In this document: in pieces, positions 24,201-35,765 of the stretch | Numbering within the stretch: the stretch's first letter is position 1 | How the letters are laid out: each line of letters starts with the position of its first letter | NCBI RefSeq assembly: GCF_963676685.1 | Contig: NC_092354.1 | Location: 72,466,178 to 72,530,177, forward strand | DNA: 64,000 nucleotides | Reading direction: 5' to 3' | Source of the DNA: Mytilus edulis | Lineage: Eukaryota; Mollusca; Bivalvia; Mytilida; Mytilidae | Translations under genes and position numbers: made by a program | Notes under the pieces: generated by a model | Databases searched by the model: none | Told to the model about the DNA's origin: nothing | What the model saw: only the letters and a program-made list of their open reading frames with translations

Positions 24201-27200
24201 AAACTAAACGACTTAAAAAGAAAAGGAATTGTGGATGCTAACAGATAACGTTAAGTGCAAATTCATTAAAGTTCGACTAATTTCTAATAGTTAATAAAAT
24301 TTGAAATGAACAATTAAAATCGGGACCAAATTATGTATGAAGGTCTGAATGGGGCTTACAGAATAGAGAAAATGGAACAAAATTTAAAAGGAATAAAACG
24401 AGAAAATGGAAAAACGGAAATCAAGGAAGGCTATATCAAAAAGAAACATTAGTGTGTACAATTATATCAAATTCAGACCTGACATACATAGAGTTAACCG
24501 ACAAACGAAATCGTTTGTTTTTAACATAACAAATCTAGACTTGAGTAATTGATTCTAGTAACGTCAAGTTTATACATATGTAAGGCACTGATCAGTCATT
24601 CTTTTTACAGGGGCATTAGGTTTTGTGTTATCTCGGGACAACCAATTTTTTCGACTTTATCGTCTTTTTTTCACTTTCATGCTTTTAAAAGAATTACAAC
24701 TATGATATATTTGCGTATGGTATGATATAACATATACATCATGTACATTGATGCAAATTACGTTATACCTTGATTTTTGTTTAAACAGATTCCTAGAATA
24801 TATAATACGTATTATTTTTAAAGTCGTAAAAGTTAATTTTGTTTTAATTCTTTTGTATTATTCTAAAAAAAATTTAAAGAGACATATATTTCCCTAGCGG
24901 CACATCACAAGGGTTAATAATGTCATGTGTTTAGTATATGGAAATAGATTTTTGGGGATTTTTATTGCCATCAGTTGTTACCTTTAACTACTTGTTCTGT
25001 GTGCTCACATACTATACTGTGCATGCGACTGATCGTTTGTTATTCTTCTAATATCGTATACATTTTTGTTGTTGATTATCACAATATAGTGAGTAAGGTA
25101 AAAATGAAACATTTTATTAGTCGTGGGTCTAGAATTTTAAACTTAGAGAATCACCATCTTAATGTTCATAAAAATTCCTTTTTACAACCGTACCACCAAA
25201 TGTCAGAAATTGTCTTATTTGAAGGTATGTGATTTAAACAGAAATGTAAGTTTATAACGACAGTAAAGTGAGAATGGAAAAAAGACCCGTAATAAATAAA
25301 AACAAACTGTTTCTACGTTTCAATTTACTTTCATTTTAATAAGTGAGAATATATTCACAAATCTGTTATATAGAATAGAGCAGAGCATAACCCAGACATA
25401 GATCAATAACTTTTATTTTATATTTTTCAATACAATAATATTTCAATTATAAGAAAACTTAATGATATTTCTTCTTAGAGTAAAAGGAGAAAGAAATAAT
25501 AAAAATCATAGTTGCCCTCAAAATAAATTCCATGAAAATAAATGGTATAATTGGCGACGACATATGGAATATAGCTGCATAAAAGAAGGATTGATTGATT
25601 GATTTGTGATTCTAGCCACTATCAGCTACATATGATATTTCGTGACCGTCAGTTTTTATTTGTGGAGGGAGCCAGAAACCTCCTTGCGGATCATAGAGCT
25701 TCTATGAAAAATGACATTCCTTTCAATTAAGATTGGAGTCGGATGCACCTGCTGCGTGCGGGAATAAAATATATCCTAAGCGTTGACAGGGTCGCGACAA
25801 CAAATAAGTCCATATACAAACGTTTATGGAAAGTGCTTACTCCTTCTTATCTCTTTTACTCGTTTAAACATAGGTTCACATTGATAAATGAACAAGCCTT
25901 CAGGAAGTGCTCCTATTTTGTCCTGTAGGAATGTCTTTCTATTCAGCGTTCCCAAAATATGTCAACGTATAAAGAAACGTTAGACTGAATTCATACAGGA
26001 ACTTCTTAGAAAAAAGGATAAGAAGTTAGCAATATCCTTTAACTTTACGTTCCGCTATATAGATGATGTTTTTTTCGCTAAATTGTTCAAAATTTGGTGA
26101 CTATGCTGAACGAATCTATCCCATCGAACTAGATATAAAGGATACAACAGATAAGATTAAGTCTACCTCATATTTGACTTATATCTATAAATTGATAATG
26201 AGGGTCGGTTAAAAACAAAACTTTACAAGTTTTAGCTTTCTGAAAAGGTGTGGACTGCTTCGCTATATCCCAATTTAATGTAATTTGTGTGCATGTGTTA
26301 TTTTTAGATAGTTGATTGATATAAAATGTATTTACTTTAAGACTGTGCGTTATGAGTGTGCCTCTCTGGAGGTGTGCCTAAATTAGGAGAAGTTATAGAA
26401 TACAGAAAATGCTTTTTTGAAAACGTTGTATAGGAACATTGTTTTGCAAAACAAATCGTGCATATTGGATAGATTGACAAAGCAAATAAACGTGTATTGA
26501 TAATGGCTATTTCAATATTGAATTTCAGTGTAAAATATATGCATAATAAAACGAACATGAATTAATGACAATGGATTGGAACTGATATACACATAGTTAA
26601 TTTTCCGGCTTTTAATGACTTATCCTGAACGTGAAAAGTCTGTAATTCTTTCTCTCATTTAAACCAATGTCTGTTGCTGCATCATAAAGTAACCAATCAG
26701 TGATCAGTAATTATTACAAGATGGCGTGTATGTCTACTAAAACTAATAGTTCCGCACCATGATGCGAAGCAAACACTAAAGAGATGATTTCAGCCTACAA
26801 ATTCTTAACTTTCCATTTATATGTAGCAACATTACAACAGCGCCTGCATACGAAGTTATATCTCCCAATTGATACGATATTAATTTGGCCATAAAACCAA
26901 AGAGTTCCAAAAGGTAAAGTTGAAATCATCCCTTCGTTAATTTTACGGACGGTATCACAAGTTGGTAGACCGTTATGGAACAACGGTTTCACAGATGGTA
27001 TCGGATATGTTCCTTATGTCGTAACTACAACCCCCTTCCCTTTTCACGAATTTGACATATCGAATTATACTATTTTCCAGATTTGTAATATCCTGAGCAA
27101 TACGACATTGCCACATGTGGAGCAGGGGCTTCTTACCCTTCCGGAGCAACTGAGATCACCCCGATGTTTTGGTGGTGTTCGTTTTGCTCAGTGTTTAGAT

Positions 27201-27768
27201 TTTTATATTGTGCCTTGTGTGCTGTTATTTGTCGGTTTGTTTTTAGTTTGTTTTTTTAGCGATGGCGTTGTCAGTTTATCTTCAATTTATGAGTTTGACT
27301 GTCCGTTTGGTATCTTTCGTATCTTTTTTGGCAACCATCAGTGAATAGCAGATCAATATTAGTACGTTTTTATGAAATCATGTAGAAGTGTCAGGAAAGA
27401 GTTTGTAGAAAAAAAATAATAATGGACACAATTACGGGATATAGGGTAAAAAAACGTTGTTTTTTTGTTTACTCCATTCCAGGACACCACCACGGCTTAA
27501 CGTGTAAGATCAACAGTAACTGTTTCTTCTTGACTATCGACATTATTCATTACACTAATATCATGCAAACATGATGCGGTCGTATTTTTTTTTAATGAAA
27601 GGACACACTTTTAGTTAAATATACCCATGATATTTTACATTAGTTTAACAATTGTAAGGCAAGAACCATATGGAGCAATATATATAATTTGGGTCCCTAC
27701 AACAATTCTGATACTGTCACCAACATCTAGTTGGAATGCAGCAACGATTGTGACAGCGTGTTCAAAGT
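24201..27768 (-). repeat. Right arm of the large inverted duplication
   Basis: This is the reverse-complement partner of 11721-21607. Its outer end is inside exon 3 of the C1q gene (27768), so the duplicated unit started in that gene. It lacks the three large insertions of the left arm but has about 550 bp of its own near 26235-26765, between homologues of 13600 and 13590; that extra piece has TGCTTCGC in opposite orientation near its two ends. Confidence 0.85.
25640..27345 (+). pseudogene. Decayed Penelope-like reverse transcriptase fragment, copy 2
   Basis: Plus-strand counterpart of 12965-14161: a VDRVATTNKSIYKRLWKVLT segment (about 25778), a region equivalent to the FIDD catalytic block (26060-26110) that is now disrupted, and the 3' repeat open as 78 codons at 27108-27344. 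Multiple stops and frameshifts; an insertion of about 550 bp (26235-26765) further breaks it. Confidence 0.6.
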
Positions 27769-28044
27769 GACTTGAGTCAAACTGTTGCTGGGGATGTTTT
27801 GAAACCAATCCATTTATTTTGGGATCTGAATTTTTACACAACATGAACTGCGCATTATACGTTTCAGAAACTATGGTTACTGAAATGAGATATAGTCCTG
27901 GGTATTTACAAACGTAAACACCTTTATTTTGAAGTCTGAATTCCGAGATTTCAGTAATTCCTGATATCGCTTTAACGTCTGGAAACCGGATAGTTTTATT
28001 CGGTGAAGATGTTGCGTATTCTTTTAGGCACATCGTTACTGAAA
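27635..28044 (-). CDS. C1q-A exon 3: C1q domain
   Basis: The exon opens after an acceptor (TTTTTTCAG at 28053-28045) and supplies the last two bases of a split valine codon, then SVTMCLKEY. It encodes about 135 residues ending CLTIVKLM and a stop. C1q-like features are the G-x-Y-x-C-x-x-P-G-L-Y-L-I-S-V strand pair (YVCKYPGLYLISVTIVS) and a second half of alternating hydrophobics ending LDVGDSIRIVV. The methionine at 28033 is internal; the splice site and the match to the second gene show that the frame starts earlier. The distal third is duplicated at 11723-11854. Confidence 0.8.
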
Positions 28045-28739
28045 CTGAAAAAATAAAAATCGGTGATTTGACTCAAAGGAAGTGCAATGCATCAAAAAAG
28101 AAGAAAAAAGTACATGCAAAATATATCATTCAAATAATTATATCCTGTATGTGTCCTTACGGTACGTGCAAATTAGTACATACAGTCAAACAAGCGTACA
28201 TATCATTAGAAGAATGTATTTCTATCAATCCGATATTCTGAATTGATTGCTTTTCTTTTTATCATTCTCCTGTTCATTTCGTTAACGGTAATCTGTTTTT
28301 TTTTTTTTTTATTTATTAAGTCAACCAGTTAATAATCGAGATTACGGGGAATTTCGGAAATAAAAATACTAAAATTACGAATGAAGACGGGGAATGTGTC
28401 AAAGAAACAATAATTAGACCAAGAGCAGGATACAGTTCAAGGCTACACATGAGTTTCCAACGCAGCGAAAAAAATCCTGAAATCGGAGGTTGGTTTCAGC
28501 TGGTCCTTATTATTGTCTAGTTAGAACTGAAAAAAAAGATATGACATTTATGAGTCAAATCTCTAATTTCATCTGCGAGAAAATAGTCCAAAGACTGTAT
28601 AAGTTATTTTTCTTAAAGAATCAATCAACATGTAATATATGGTTATACAACTTCTTGTCCTCCGATTGTTTGTCTTTCTGGTGTGTTTAGTTTGCTGCTG
28701 ATTAATTTAACTAATAAAGTTATATTTTCATGACAGTAC
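28045..28739 (-). other. C1q-A intron 2
   Basis: Phase-1 intron with GTACTG donor and a poly-pyrimidine CAG acceptor. It contains poly-T/poly-A tracts and no recognised gene. Confidence 0.7.
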
Positions 28740-28832
28740 CTTGTCTAGTAATATCGGCTGTCTTTGTCTGAATTTCACTAAGTGTCTTTGTTATGCTTGC
28801 TATCTGCTGGATTTGCTTACAGCTGAAGTGTC
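28740..28832 (-). CDS. C1q-A exon 2: short linker
   Basis: A 93-bp exon (acceptor TATTCAAG, donor GTACTG) encoding HFSCKQIQQIASITKTLSEI followed by QTKTADITRQ. It has a heptad-like spacing of hydrophobics, as in the oligomerising stalk of C1q-like proteins. Phase 1 at both ends, identical to exon 2 of the second gene (DLSC at the same place). It is too short to stand out as an open frame and was found by searching between the TM exon and the C1q exon. Confidence 0.75.
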
Positions 28833-29771
28833 CTTGAATAGAGAACAAACACATATTGTCTACTTCATTATTATCACAAGGTTGGATTTGTTACCTAGAA
28901 CCTCCTTAACAAGCATGTAACAGATTGAGTCGAGCATGCCGATGAGAGCGGATGTGAAAATATTTGCAGAGAGAATCCTTCAACATCATTTAAATTGATC
29001 TGTCAAATTGGTTTCATGGATAAATATTATTATCCTTACATCGTACATTTTATGATATGGATTATATTTTTTTGTTGAGGAAGGTTTCTGCAGATACTTT
29101 CAGGTTTGTTTGAGACATGTAGTCAAATGGGATCCATTAGTAATTTCCATGTGGAAAACTATCAGACCAATCTACTTGATGTCTGAGGATTTTAGCTGTT
29201 CCCTTAATGGATCGATAGTTTCTTTCCGAGATCCTTTATCGTAGAATTTTTGGCTTTCCTCTACCAGGAATATAGCTGGGCATTTAGCGGTATCGGTTTG
29301 GATTCCATGTATGTCCTCTCCGGTTTACCGTTCGTTGTCTATGCATTTGTGCGGCTACCGGGGTGACCTTATCCTATAATTTGTATATAATTTTTTTTTT
29401 ATATTATGGATTTTTATAATTTTTGAGGATGATCGAATCAGGTGATTGGGTGTGTTCGTATGCTTTATTACATTGTACTTATTGTTTTTGGGAAGGTTAA
29501 CTTTCTGGTAGTAAGACCCGTCACGGCCAGGCTGGGAAACTGGATAAGCAAATGTTCAAAATGAATCTGTACCGATACATTGTGTTGAATGACTTCCTTC
29601 TTACACCATAACCCATTGTGGTGCTCCTACTAAAGGAAGAAGATACATAACATACATACAACAGCTTTTTGGTGTAGATTGATGGCATACCGCCAGCTTG
29701 GATTGTACAAAACGGTTATAGTTATTTGCCCAAATCTGTACATTTGGAGACAGATTTGCAACTTATGTGTA
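28833..29771. other. C1q-A intron 1, proximal part, no gene recognised
   Basis: Contains a GC-richer stretch (29080-29370) that could be an old retroelement remnant on the minus strand, but the frames are full of stops and I could not assign it. Confidence 0.4.
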
Positions 29772-30135
29772 ATATAAAAAAGAAGATGTGGTATGATTCC
29801 CAATGAGACAACTATCCACAAAAGACCAAAATGACACAGGCATTAACAACTATAGGTCACCGTACGGCCTTCAACAATGAGCAAAGCCCATACCGCATAG
29901 TCAGCTATAAAAGGCCCCAATAAGACAATGTAAAACAATTCAAACGAGAAAACTAACGGCCTTATTTATGTAAAAAAATGAACGAAAAACAAATATGTAA
30001 CACATAAACAAACGACAACCACTGAATTACAGGCTCCTGACTTGGAACAGGCACATACATAAATAATGTGGCGGGGTTAAACATGTTAGCGGGATCCCAA
30101 CCCTCCCCCTAACCTGGGACAGTGGTATAACAGTA
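29772..30135 (-). repeat. Interspersed repeat R, near-complete copy
   Basis: Starts AAAAAAGAAGATGTGGTATG, runs through ATGAGACAACTATCCACAA, AACTATAGGTCACCGTACGG, the CCCATACCGCATAGTCAGC block, and ends near GCGGGGTTAAACATG and CCCTAACCTGGGACAGTGGT. It is the best copy here of a repeat very common in mussel genomes. Other copies are at 18045, 31967, 44550 and 60995. No coding capacity. Confidence 0.85.
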
Positions 30136-30263
30136 CAACATAAGAACGAACTATACAAATCAGTTGAAAAAGGTTTAACTCATCAGACATGTCAGATGGA
30201 CAAAAATATGACTGTTTATTTATATAAAGAAAACTTGTTTTTTTTTTATTGTATAACATTAAA

Positions 30264-30830
30264 TATTTAATCAAATATCAATTTTGTGTTTTTAGAATCA
30301 TTTTTTTTTTAAAGCCATTGAATAACTCTTTTAGTAAAATATGTACCCTAGACTCATAGGGATTTTTTTAATTTCTACTTGTAGCAAGAAAACGAGTTCG
30401 TTGACACCATTTTTTTCTTTTTATTTTCTTAAAACATCTTTTGAAACCTATTTTCCACAATTTATGTCTTAATTTTATCTCATATTTTTTTAAAGCACAC
30501 AAATAAGATTTTTCATTAAAAAATCTATCAAAGCAATTTTCATATTTGATCAAATATCAAATCTTGTGTTTTAGAATCATTTTTTTTTCTTAAATAAGCC
30601 ATTGAAGGAGAGATAACTCTTTAAGACATATATATATATATACTGGACTGATAGGGAAATTTTCAATTTTTACTTGTAGCAAGAAAACAAGTTCGTTGGC
30701 ACCATTTTTTTCTTTTTATTTTCTTAAAACATATTTTGAAACCTATCTTACACAATGTATACTCATATTTTTTTTAAAGCACACAAATGTGTTTTTTCCT
30801 ATACAATCTATCAACGACTCATAGCTTGGA
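30264..30830. repeat. Tandem duplication, unit about 280 bp
   Basis: Two adjacent units (from about 30264 and 30545) share AATCAAATATCAA, TTTTAGAATCATTTTTTTTT, AGCCATTGAA, CTTGTAGCAAGAAAAC, GTTCGTTG(A/G)CACC and TTTTAAAGCACACAAA in order. The units differ by small indels. It lies in intron 1 of C1q-A. Confidence 0.75.
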
Positions 30831-31042
30831 AAAATAGAAAGGTTACCAACACTTTATATTTTATGTTTGGAAAAGGCATAGTAAAATGTTCATTTTGGCA
30901 AAGTATAAGAAAATTATATCTAATGAAATATATACTTATTATCTACCTTAATTATGTTCTCTCCTCTTGTTTTTAAGTTCTTACACGATATGGTGAATCC
31001 TCTGGTTTTATCTATGATTTGCGATTAAAAAAATTGTCTCCA

Positions 31043-31258
31043 TTAAGGGGGTAGACCTTGGTTCAGGGAGATAACTCTTTAAATCAGTTAAGCGTTTGTA
31101 AAAGTCAAGTTCATCAATGTATTTTAAGCATTTACCTGAAACAGATTGAAAATAATCTATGTAACCTAGAAGCTTAGAATATATTTTTGAAAATGGTTGA
31201 CACAAACGTACTGATGATTTTAAGAGTTATTTCCCTTAACCTAGGTCTACCTCCTTAA
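31043..31258. mobile_element. 216-bp MITE with 37-bp inverted ends at TTAA
   Basis: The left end TTAAGGGGGTAGACCTTGGT continues TCAGGGAGATAACTCTT. The inverted right end is TTAAGGAGGTAGACCTAGGT, continuing TAAGGGAAATAACTCTT: 37 bp with about four mismatches. TTAA at both ends would fit a piggyBac-type target, although it may be part of the TIR. Similar GGAGATAACTCTTTAA is found at 30610. Confidence 0.7.
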
Positions 31259-31966
31259 ACCTTACTTTACTTCCATAATTTGATTACATATAGTTTCAAA
31301 TGTCATCTTTGAAAATTTAATAAGCTCTTTATTTTTTTTTTCATCCTTTTTTTATATTTTTTTAAAGGCGCCAATGTTAAGTGTAAAATATTATAGAGAG
31401 ATTTATTTCCCGCCAAATTTACAATTATATCTTATATAACAAAACCAAGCACACGAACCCCTAGTTTTTTCTGCCCTTTTAAGTTTTGTATTTTTAAACT
31501 ATCAATCTATATATAGCTCTTTTAAAAGGGTTGTTATTTTGAAACGGTCATCATTAATATAGTAGGTCTGCTCTTCAAAGAAGGTTGCACTTGATAAGCA
31601 GCGGGAAATTTGGACTGTCACTGGAATAAAAGCATATTAATTTTAAGTAGAAGCAACGTGTTGCCTTCCATCTACAATGTAGTTTATCTATTTGAGAAAC
31701 GTAGATAACATTCAAAAATTAAGCTTTATCACTGAAAGGGCATCGTAAATTTTGAATAACGAAATTTGAAAAGCCTCGAAACAGACACTGCGAAGGCTGG
31801 GATACAATAATTTGTACTATATTTGATGACTTACTAACAAGTTACCTTGCTTTTCAGTAAATCTTAATTTCCTTGAAGATAACTCTATATGCCTGTCGAT
31901 GTTTGCCAGAGAAAGTTTAAATTTCTGTCGATGCCAATATCGTTACGGACTCTCTAATGCATTTGA

Positions 31967-32505
31967 TTATAAAAAAGAATATTTGGAATCATAGCCAATG
32001 CGACAACTCTCCACAAGAGACCAGATGACACAGAAATAACATCTATGACTCATCATGATTCCCTTCATGAATGTTACGGACGCCATCACGAGATGGTTTA
32101 TACCGTTATGGAATAACCGTTTAGCAGATGATATCGGATATGTTCCTAATGTCGTAATTACAATCCGCTTCCCTTTTCACGAATGTGACCTACCAAATTA
32201 GACGTTTTACCGGATTTGTAATAAAATTAGCAACACGACGGGTGCCACATGTGGAGCAGAATATGCTTATTCTTCTGGACCACCTGAGATTACCCCCGTT
32301 TTTGGTGGGATTCGTGTTACATAGTCTTTAGTTTTCTATGTTTTTTCTTGTGTACTATTATTTGTCTGTTTGTCTTTTTTAGCCATGGCGTTCTCAGTTA
32401 GTTTTGGATCTATGAGTTTGACTGTCGCTTTGGTATCTTTCGTCCCTGTTCAATAATAAGCAAAGCTAATACGTGATAGTCAGCTATAAAGGCCCCAAAA
32501 TCAAC
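31967..32505 (-). repeat. Interspersed repeat R, copy split by another repeat
   Basis: 31967-32055 matches the first part of R (AAAAAGAATATTTGGAATCA, CAACTCTCCACAAGAGACC) and 32447-32505 continues it (CAATAATAAGCAAAGC, GTCAGCTATAAAGGCCCC). The interval 32056-32446 is a plus-strand copy of the retroelement 3' repeat seen at 27060-27345, with CCACATGTGGAGCAG and TGAGTTTGACTGTC. About 15 bp of R is missing at the junction. Confidence 0.7.
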
Positions 32506-32541
32506 CATTTTAAAGAATTAAATACTGCTACGTTTCCTTAC

Positions 32542-32662
32542 CACAAATAGTGAAACGAGTAACAGTAAATCCTAGGCCAATTGACACTAAACACACTATA
32601 ATGATCAGGATTAAAATGTGACACCACTGCTTCCACGTAAAATTGATAGAATTTTCAATCTT
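32542..32662 (-). CDS. C1q-A exon 1, 3' part: transmembrane segment
   Basis: The minus strand reads IENSINFTWKQWCHILIL, then IIIVCLVSIGLGFTVTRFTI and a cysteine, followed by the donor GTAAGG at 32541. The IGLGFTV stretch aligns with FGLGFTVAYLTI in exon 1 of the second gene. The hydrophobic run of about 20 residues is a single membrane span near the N terminus, giving a type II topology. Coding similarity stops at the ATCTT repeat (32658-32662), where the LINE begins. Confidence 0.75.
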
Positions 32663-32679
32663 TATATGATCATAGGTAT

Positions 32680-34602
32680 GATAATTTAGATAAATATGTT
32701 GAGAGTGTTGAGCAGGTGCAAAACCCCATTATTTCAAATAGGTGCTCTATGGACAAATTCGTCAATTCTTTTGGTCGTAAACTTTTACAGATGTGTTATG
32801 ACACTGGTCTCACGGTAGCTAATGGAAGACTCGGAAACGACAAACACGGTAATTTCACTTTCTGTACATCTAACGGAAGAAGTGTTAATGATTATTTACT
32901 TGTTTCTCCTTGTGATTACCAGTTAATTAGTAATTTTGAAGTGTTACAGTTGAACGAGTTCTCAGACCACTCGCCACTTTATTTTGAACTAGATTTTACG
33001 AACAATCGTCCGTCACACAATATACCAAAAGTTCACACGTATATTAAATGGGATAACAATAAAAACACTGATTATATCCAATTACTACATAATCAACAAG
33101 ACAGATTGCTTTCACTAGTGAATGATATCTCTACCTTGGACGAGGTCAATGATTCGGTAAGGGAGATAACTCAAATACTTTATAACAGTGCTTTTGAAGT
33201 TTTCGGAAGATCTGTTTTGAAAGTGAAAATGAGAATAACATTCGTAAAAACAATGAATGGTTTGATGAAAAGTGCGCTAATGAACGAGAGAACTTTCATA
33301 AATTTCGGAACACTTTTCTGCGTCATCCGACAGATATTAACAGAAAATTCTATATTTCATCCAGAAATTCATTTAACAAAGCGAAACGACAAGCCAGGGC
33401 AAGGTTTAAGCGTCGGAAAGGAATTGAATTATGTACAACTGCCAAAACGAATCCTAAGCAATTTTGGTCAACCATCAAACCTAAGACTAAATCACGCTGT
33501 GTAGTAGACAATGATGTACTGTTTAACCATTTTGAAACTATTCTTGGGGACAGCCCACCAGATATCTGCAACGAAGTATTAGACTTACTAAATAATATAC
33601 AAATAAGTGAATCCCACGTTGACTTTTTAGATTCTGAAATTACTGATGAAGAAGTTATTAAAGCAATACACAAATTGAAATCCGGAAAAAGTGCGGGTAA
33701 CGACAAAATTATAGGTGAAATGTTCTCAGCAGGTCCACTATTTTTTGCGCCGATCTCAAAAACACTATTTAATAATGTATTTGAAAATGGGATTTTTCCT
33801 GAACTCTGGACAGAAGGACTTGTTATTGCAGTTCCGAAAAGTGGCGATTTAACGGACCCAAACAACTATAGACCTATTATATTAGTAAGTGTCTTATCTA
33901 AACTATTTACGTCTATATTAACAAGTCGCTTACTGGCGTGGTCAGAAGACGAGGAAAAATTAATTGATAATCAATTTGGATTCCGACCAAGCCGTTCATC
34001 TATAGATGCAATTTTTGTTATCCATGGAATTATTACACATGTCCTGCAACATAAAATGAAACTGTTTTGTACCTTTGTGGATTTCCGTAAAGCATTTGAT
34101 AAACTAAGCAGACGGATCTTATTATATAAACTTCTACAAAATGGTGTCAGTAGCAAATTCGTTATATAAACTTCTACAAAATGGTGTCAGTAGCAAATTC
34201 GTTAATATGATCAAATCTATTTATTCGTCTGTCCGGCTACGAGTTAGATCTGGTGGTTTACTTTCGGACGCAATTAACAATTTACTTGGTGTAAAACAAG
34301 GGGACCCATTGTCTCCCTTATTATTTTTGTTCTTCATCAATGATATTATAGAAGATATGTCCGTAAATGCTAGTGATGACGTTGTACAACTCAATGGTTT
34401 TCTAATATACTTAATTCTTTTCGCTGATGACACTGTATTGTTCAGTAAGTCTCCCGAAATGTTACAAAAATTACTAGATAATCTATCAATCTATTGTAAG
34501 AAATGGAACATTGAGGTAAATACAGACAAAACCAAAATTGTTGTTTTTAGAAATGGATGGCAACCAGCTAACTTCAGTTTCATGTATGAAGGTAAAGAAC
34601 TA
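32680..34602 (+). pseudogene. LINE-A ORF2, endonuclease and reverse transcriptase parts
   Basis: Open in frame from about 32665 to about 33225, then shifted to another frame until the 40-bp duplication (34122-34161 copied at 34162-34201), then shifted again until the in-frame TAG at 34603. The FADD catalytic motif is at about 34423-34434 and the DFRKAFD motif at about 34080-34100. The frame breaks make the protein non-functional. Confidence 0.8.
34122..34201 (+). repeat. 40-bp tandem duplication inside LINE-A
   Basis: Positions 34122-34161 and 34162-34201 are identical (each begins TTATATAAACTTCTAC). Because 40 is not a multiple of three, the second copy shifts the reverse-transcriptase frame. 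Confidence 0.95.
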
Positions 34603-34605
34603 TAG

Positions 34606-35070
34606 ATAGTGGACTCTTACGTGTATTTAGGTATGCTACTTCATTATAATGGAAAATTCTTACATACCCAAAAAAGATTATCTCAACAGGGATCAAGAGC
34701 GCTTTCGTCACTTCTGAACTCTTTAAAACATGTGTTTTTATCCACAAGTCAAGAATGTCTACTGTTTGATAGTATGGTTGGTTCCGTATTGAACTATGCA
34801 TCTGAAATATGGGGTTTTCACCGTGCAAATGATATAGAGCAAATACACAACCGTTTCTGTAGATTTGTTTTAAAACTAGGTAAAAATGGTCCTTTAAGTT
34901 TTTTATGTGGTGAACTAGGTCATTTGCCTATGTATGTCTCAAGAAAACAAATTATTTTGAAATATTGGCTTCATATTATTGTAAATAAGCCACCTATTGT
35001 TTATGATGTTTATCAACTTTTATTAGAAGATGCAAACAATGGTAAAAAGAACTGGGCGTCTAGTGTTCGT
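34606..35070 (+). pseudogene. LINE-A ORF2, thumb segment up to the BEL/Pao insertion
   Basis: Continues in the same frame after the TAG: SYVYLGMLL, then GSVLNYASEIWG, CGELGHLPMYVSRKQII, ending NWASSVR at the TTCGT target. The next residues (DLLFNLGLNYVW) are found after the 3' LTR at 42884, in frame once one TTCGT is removed. Confidence 0.85.
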
Positions 35071-35633
35071 TATTCTGTATCACATCCGCAATTATATTCA
35101 TTGTATAGTCTATTTGATTGGATTTTTAGACATCCGTATTTTCCGGAAATACTCTGAACTTCTCCGTATTTTCACTAGTGCTTACTTTCTCTTCCTCACC
35201 GGTCTATTGCAAATGGATGCCACGACAAAACTGCTCCTGCGGATATTGTGACAAATCACCGTCAAGTACGTTTCAAATCAATTATAAACTGTTAAATATA
35301 TATACCGTTAATTCCGTTAACTTGGATTCCACGTTTATTCAACAATACGAACTGTAATTGTTTATTTCTATGAATTGAACTGAGAATTCTACTTTCGTTT
35401 TTGACTTGACATTATTATTGCATTGAACATTCATATATTTCTTTCGTACATATTGTAAAATATTGTATTTTAATTTCTTTCAGTTTACCAAACATTACAC
35501 ACTCTGTAAACTCCTGTATTCTTTCTGGTGGAATTATAATCTACAAGCTTCACTCACAAGTTGTTATTCTTTATAATTTGCCGAGATTGCGATACAATCC
35601 CATGGTTATACTAGCTGAGTCAGGCTCAGCATA
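35071..35633 (+). repeat. BEL/Pao 5' LTR
   Basis: Identical in length and, by eye, nearly identical in sequence to 42316-42878. It contains AATATATATACCG and a possible TATA-like AT-rich core near 35297, and GTAAAATATTGTATTTT near 35456. Its first 87 bp happen to extend the LINE-A frame as SVSHPQLYSLYSLF, which is not LINE sequence. Confidence 0.95.
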
Positions 35634-35765
35634 GTAAATTGACGACAACCTGTCTTTACATATCCAGACAAGGAACGACAACGTAGCAACGTACATACCT
35701 TCACACTGACAGTGGACTACATATCTTGTGTATACTCGACAGCAACCTAACAACGTTGAGTCAAC

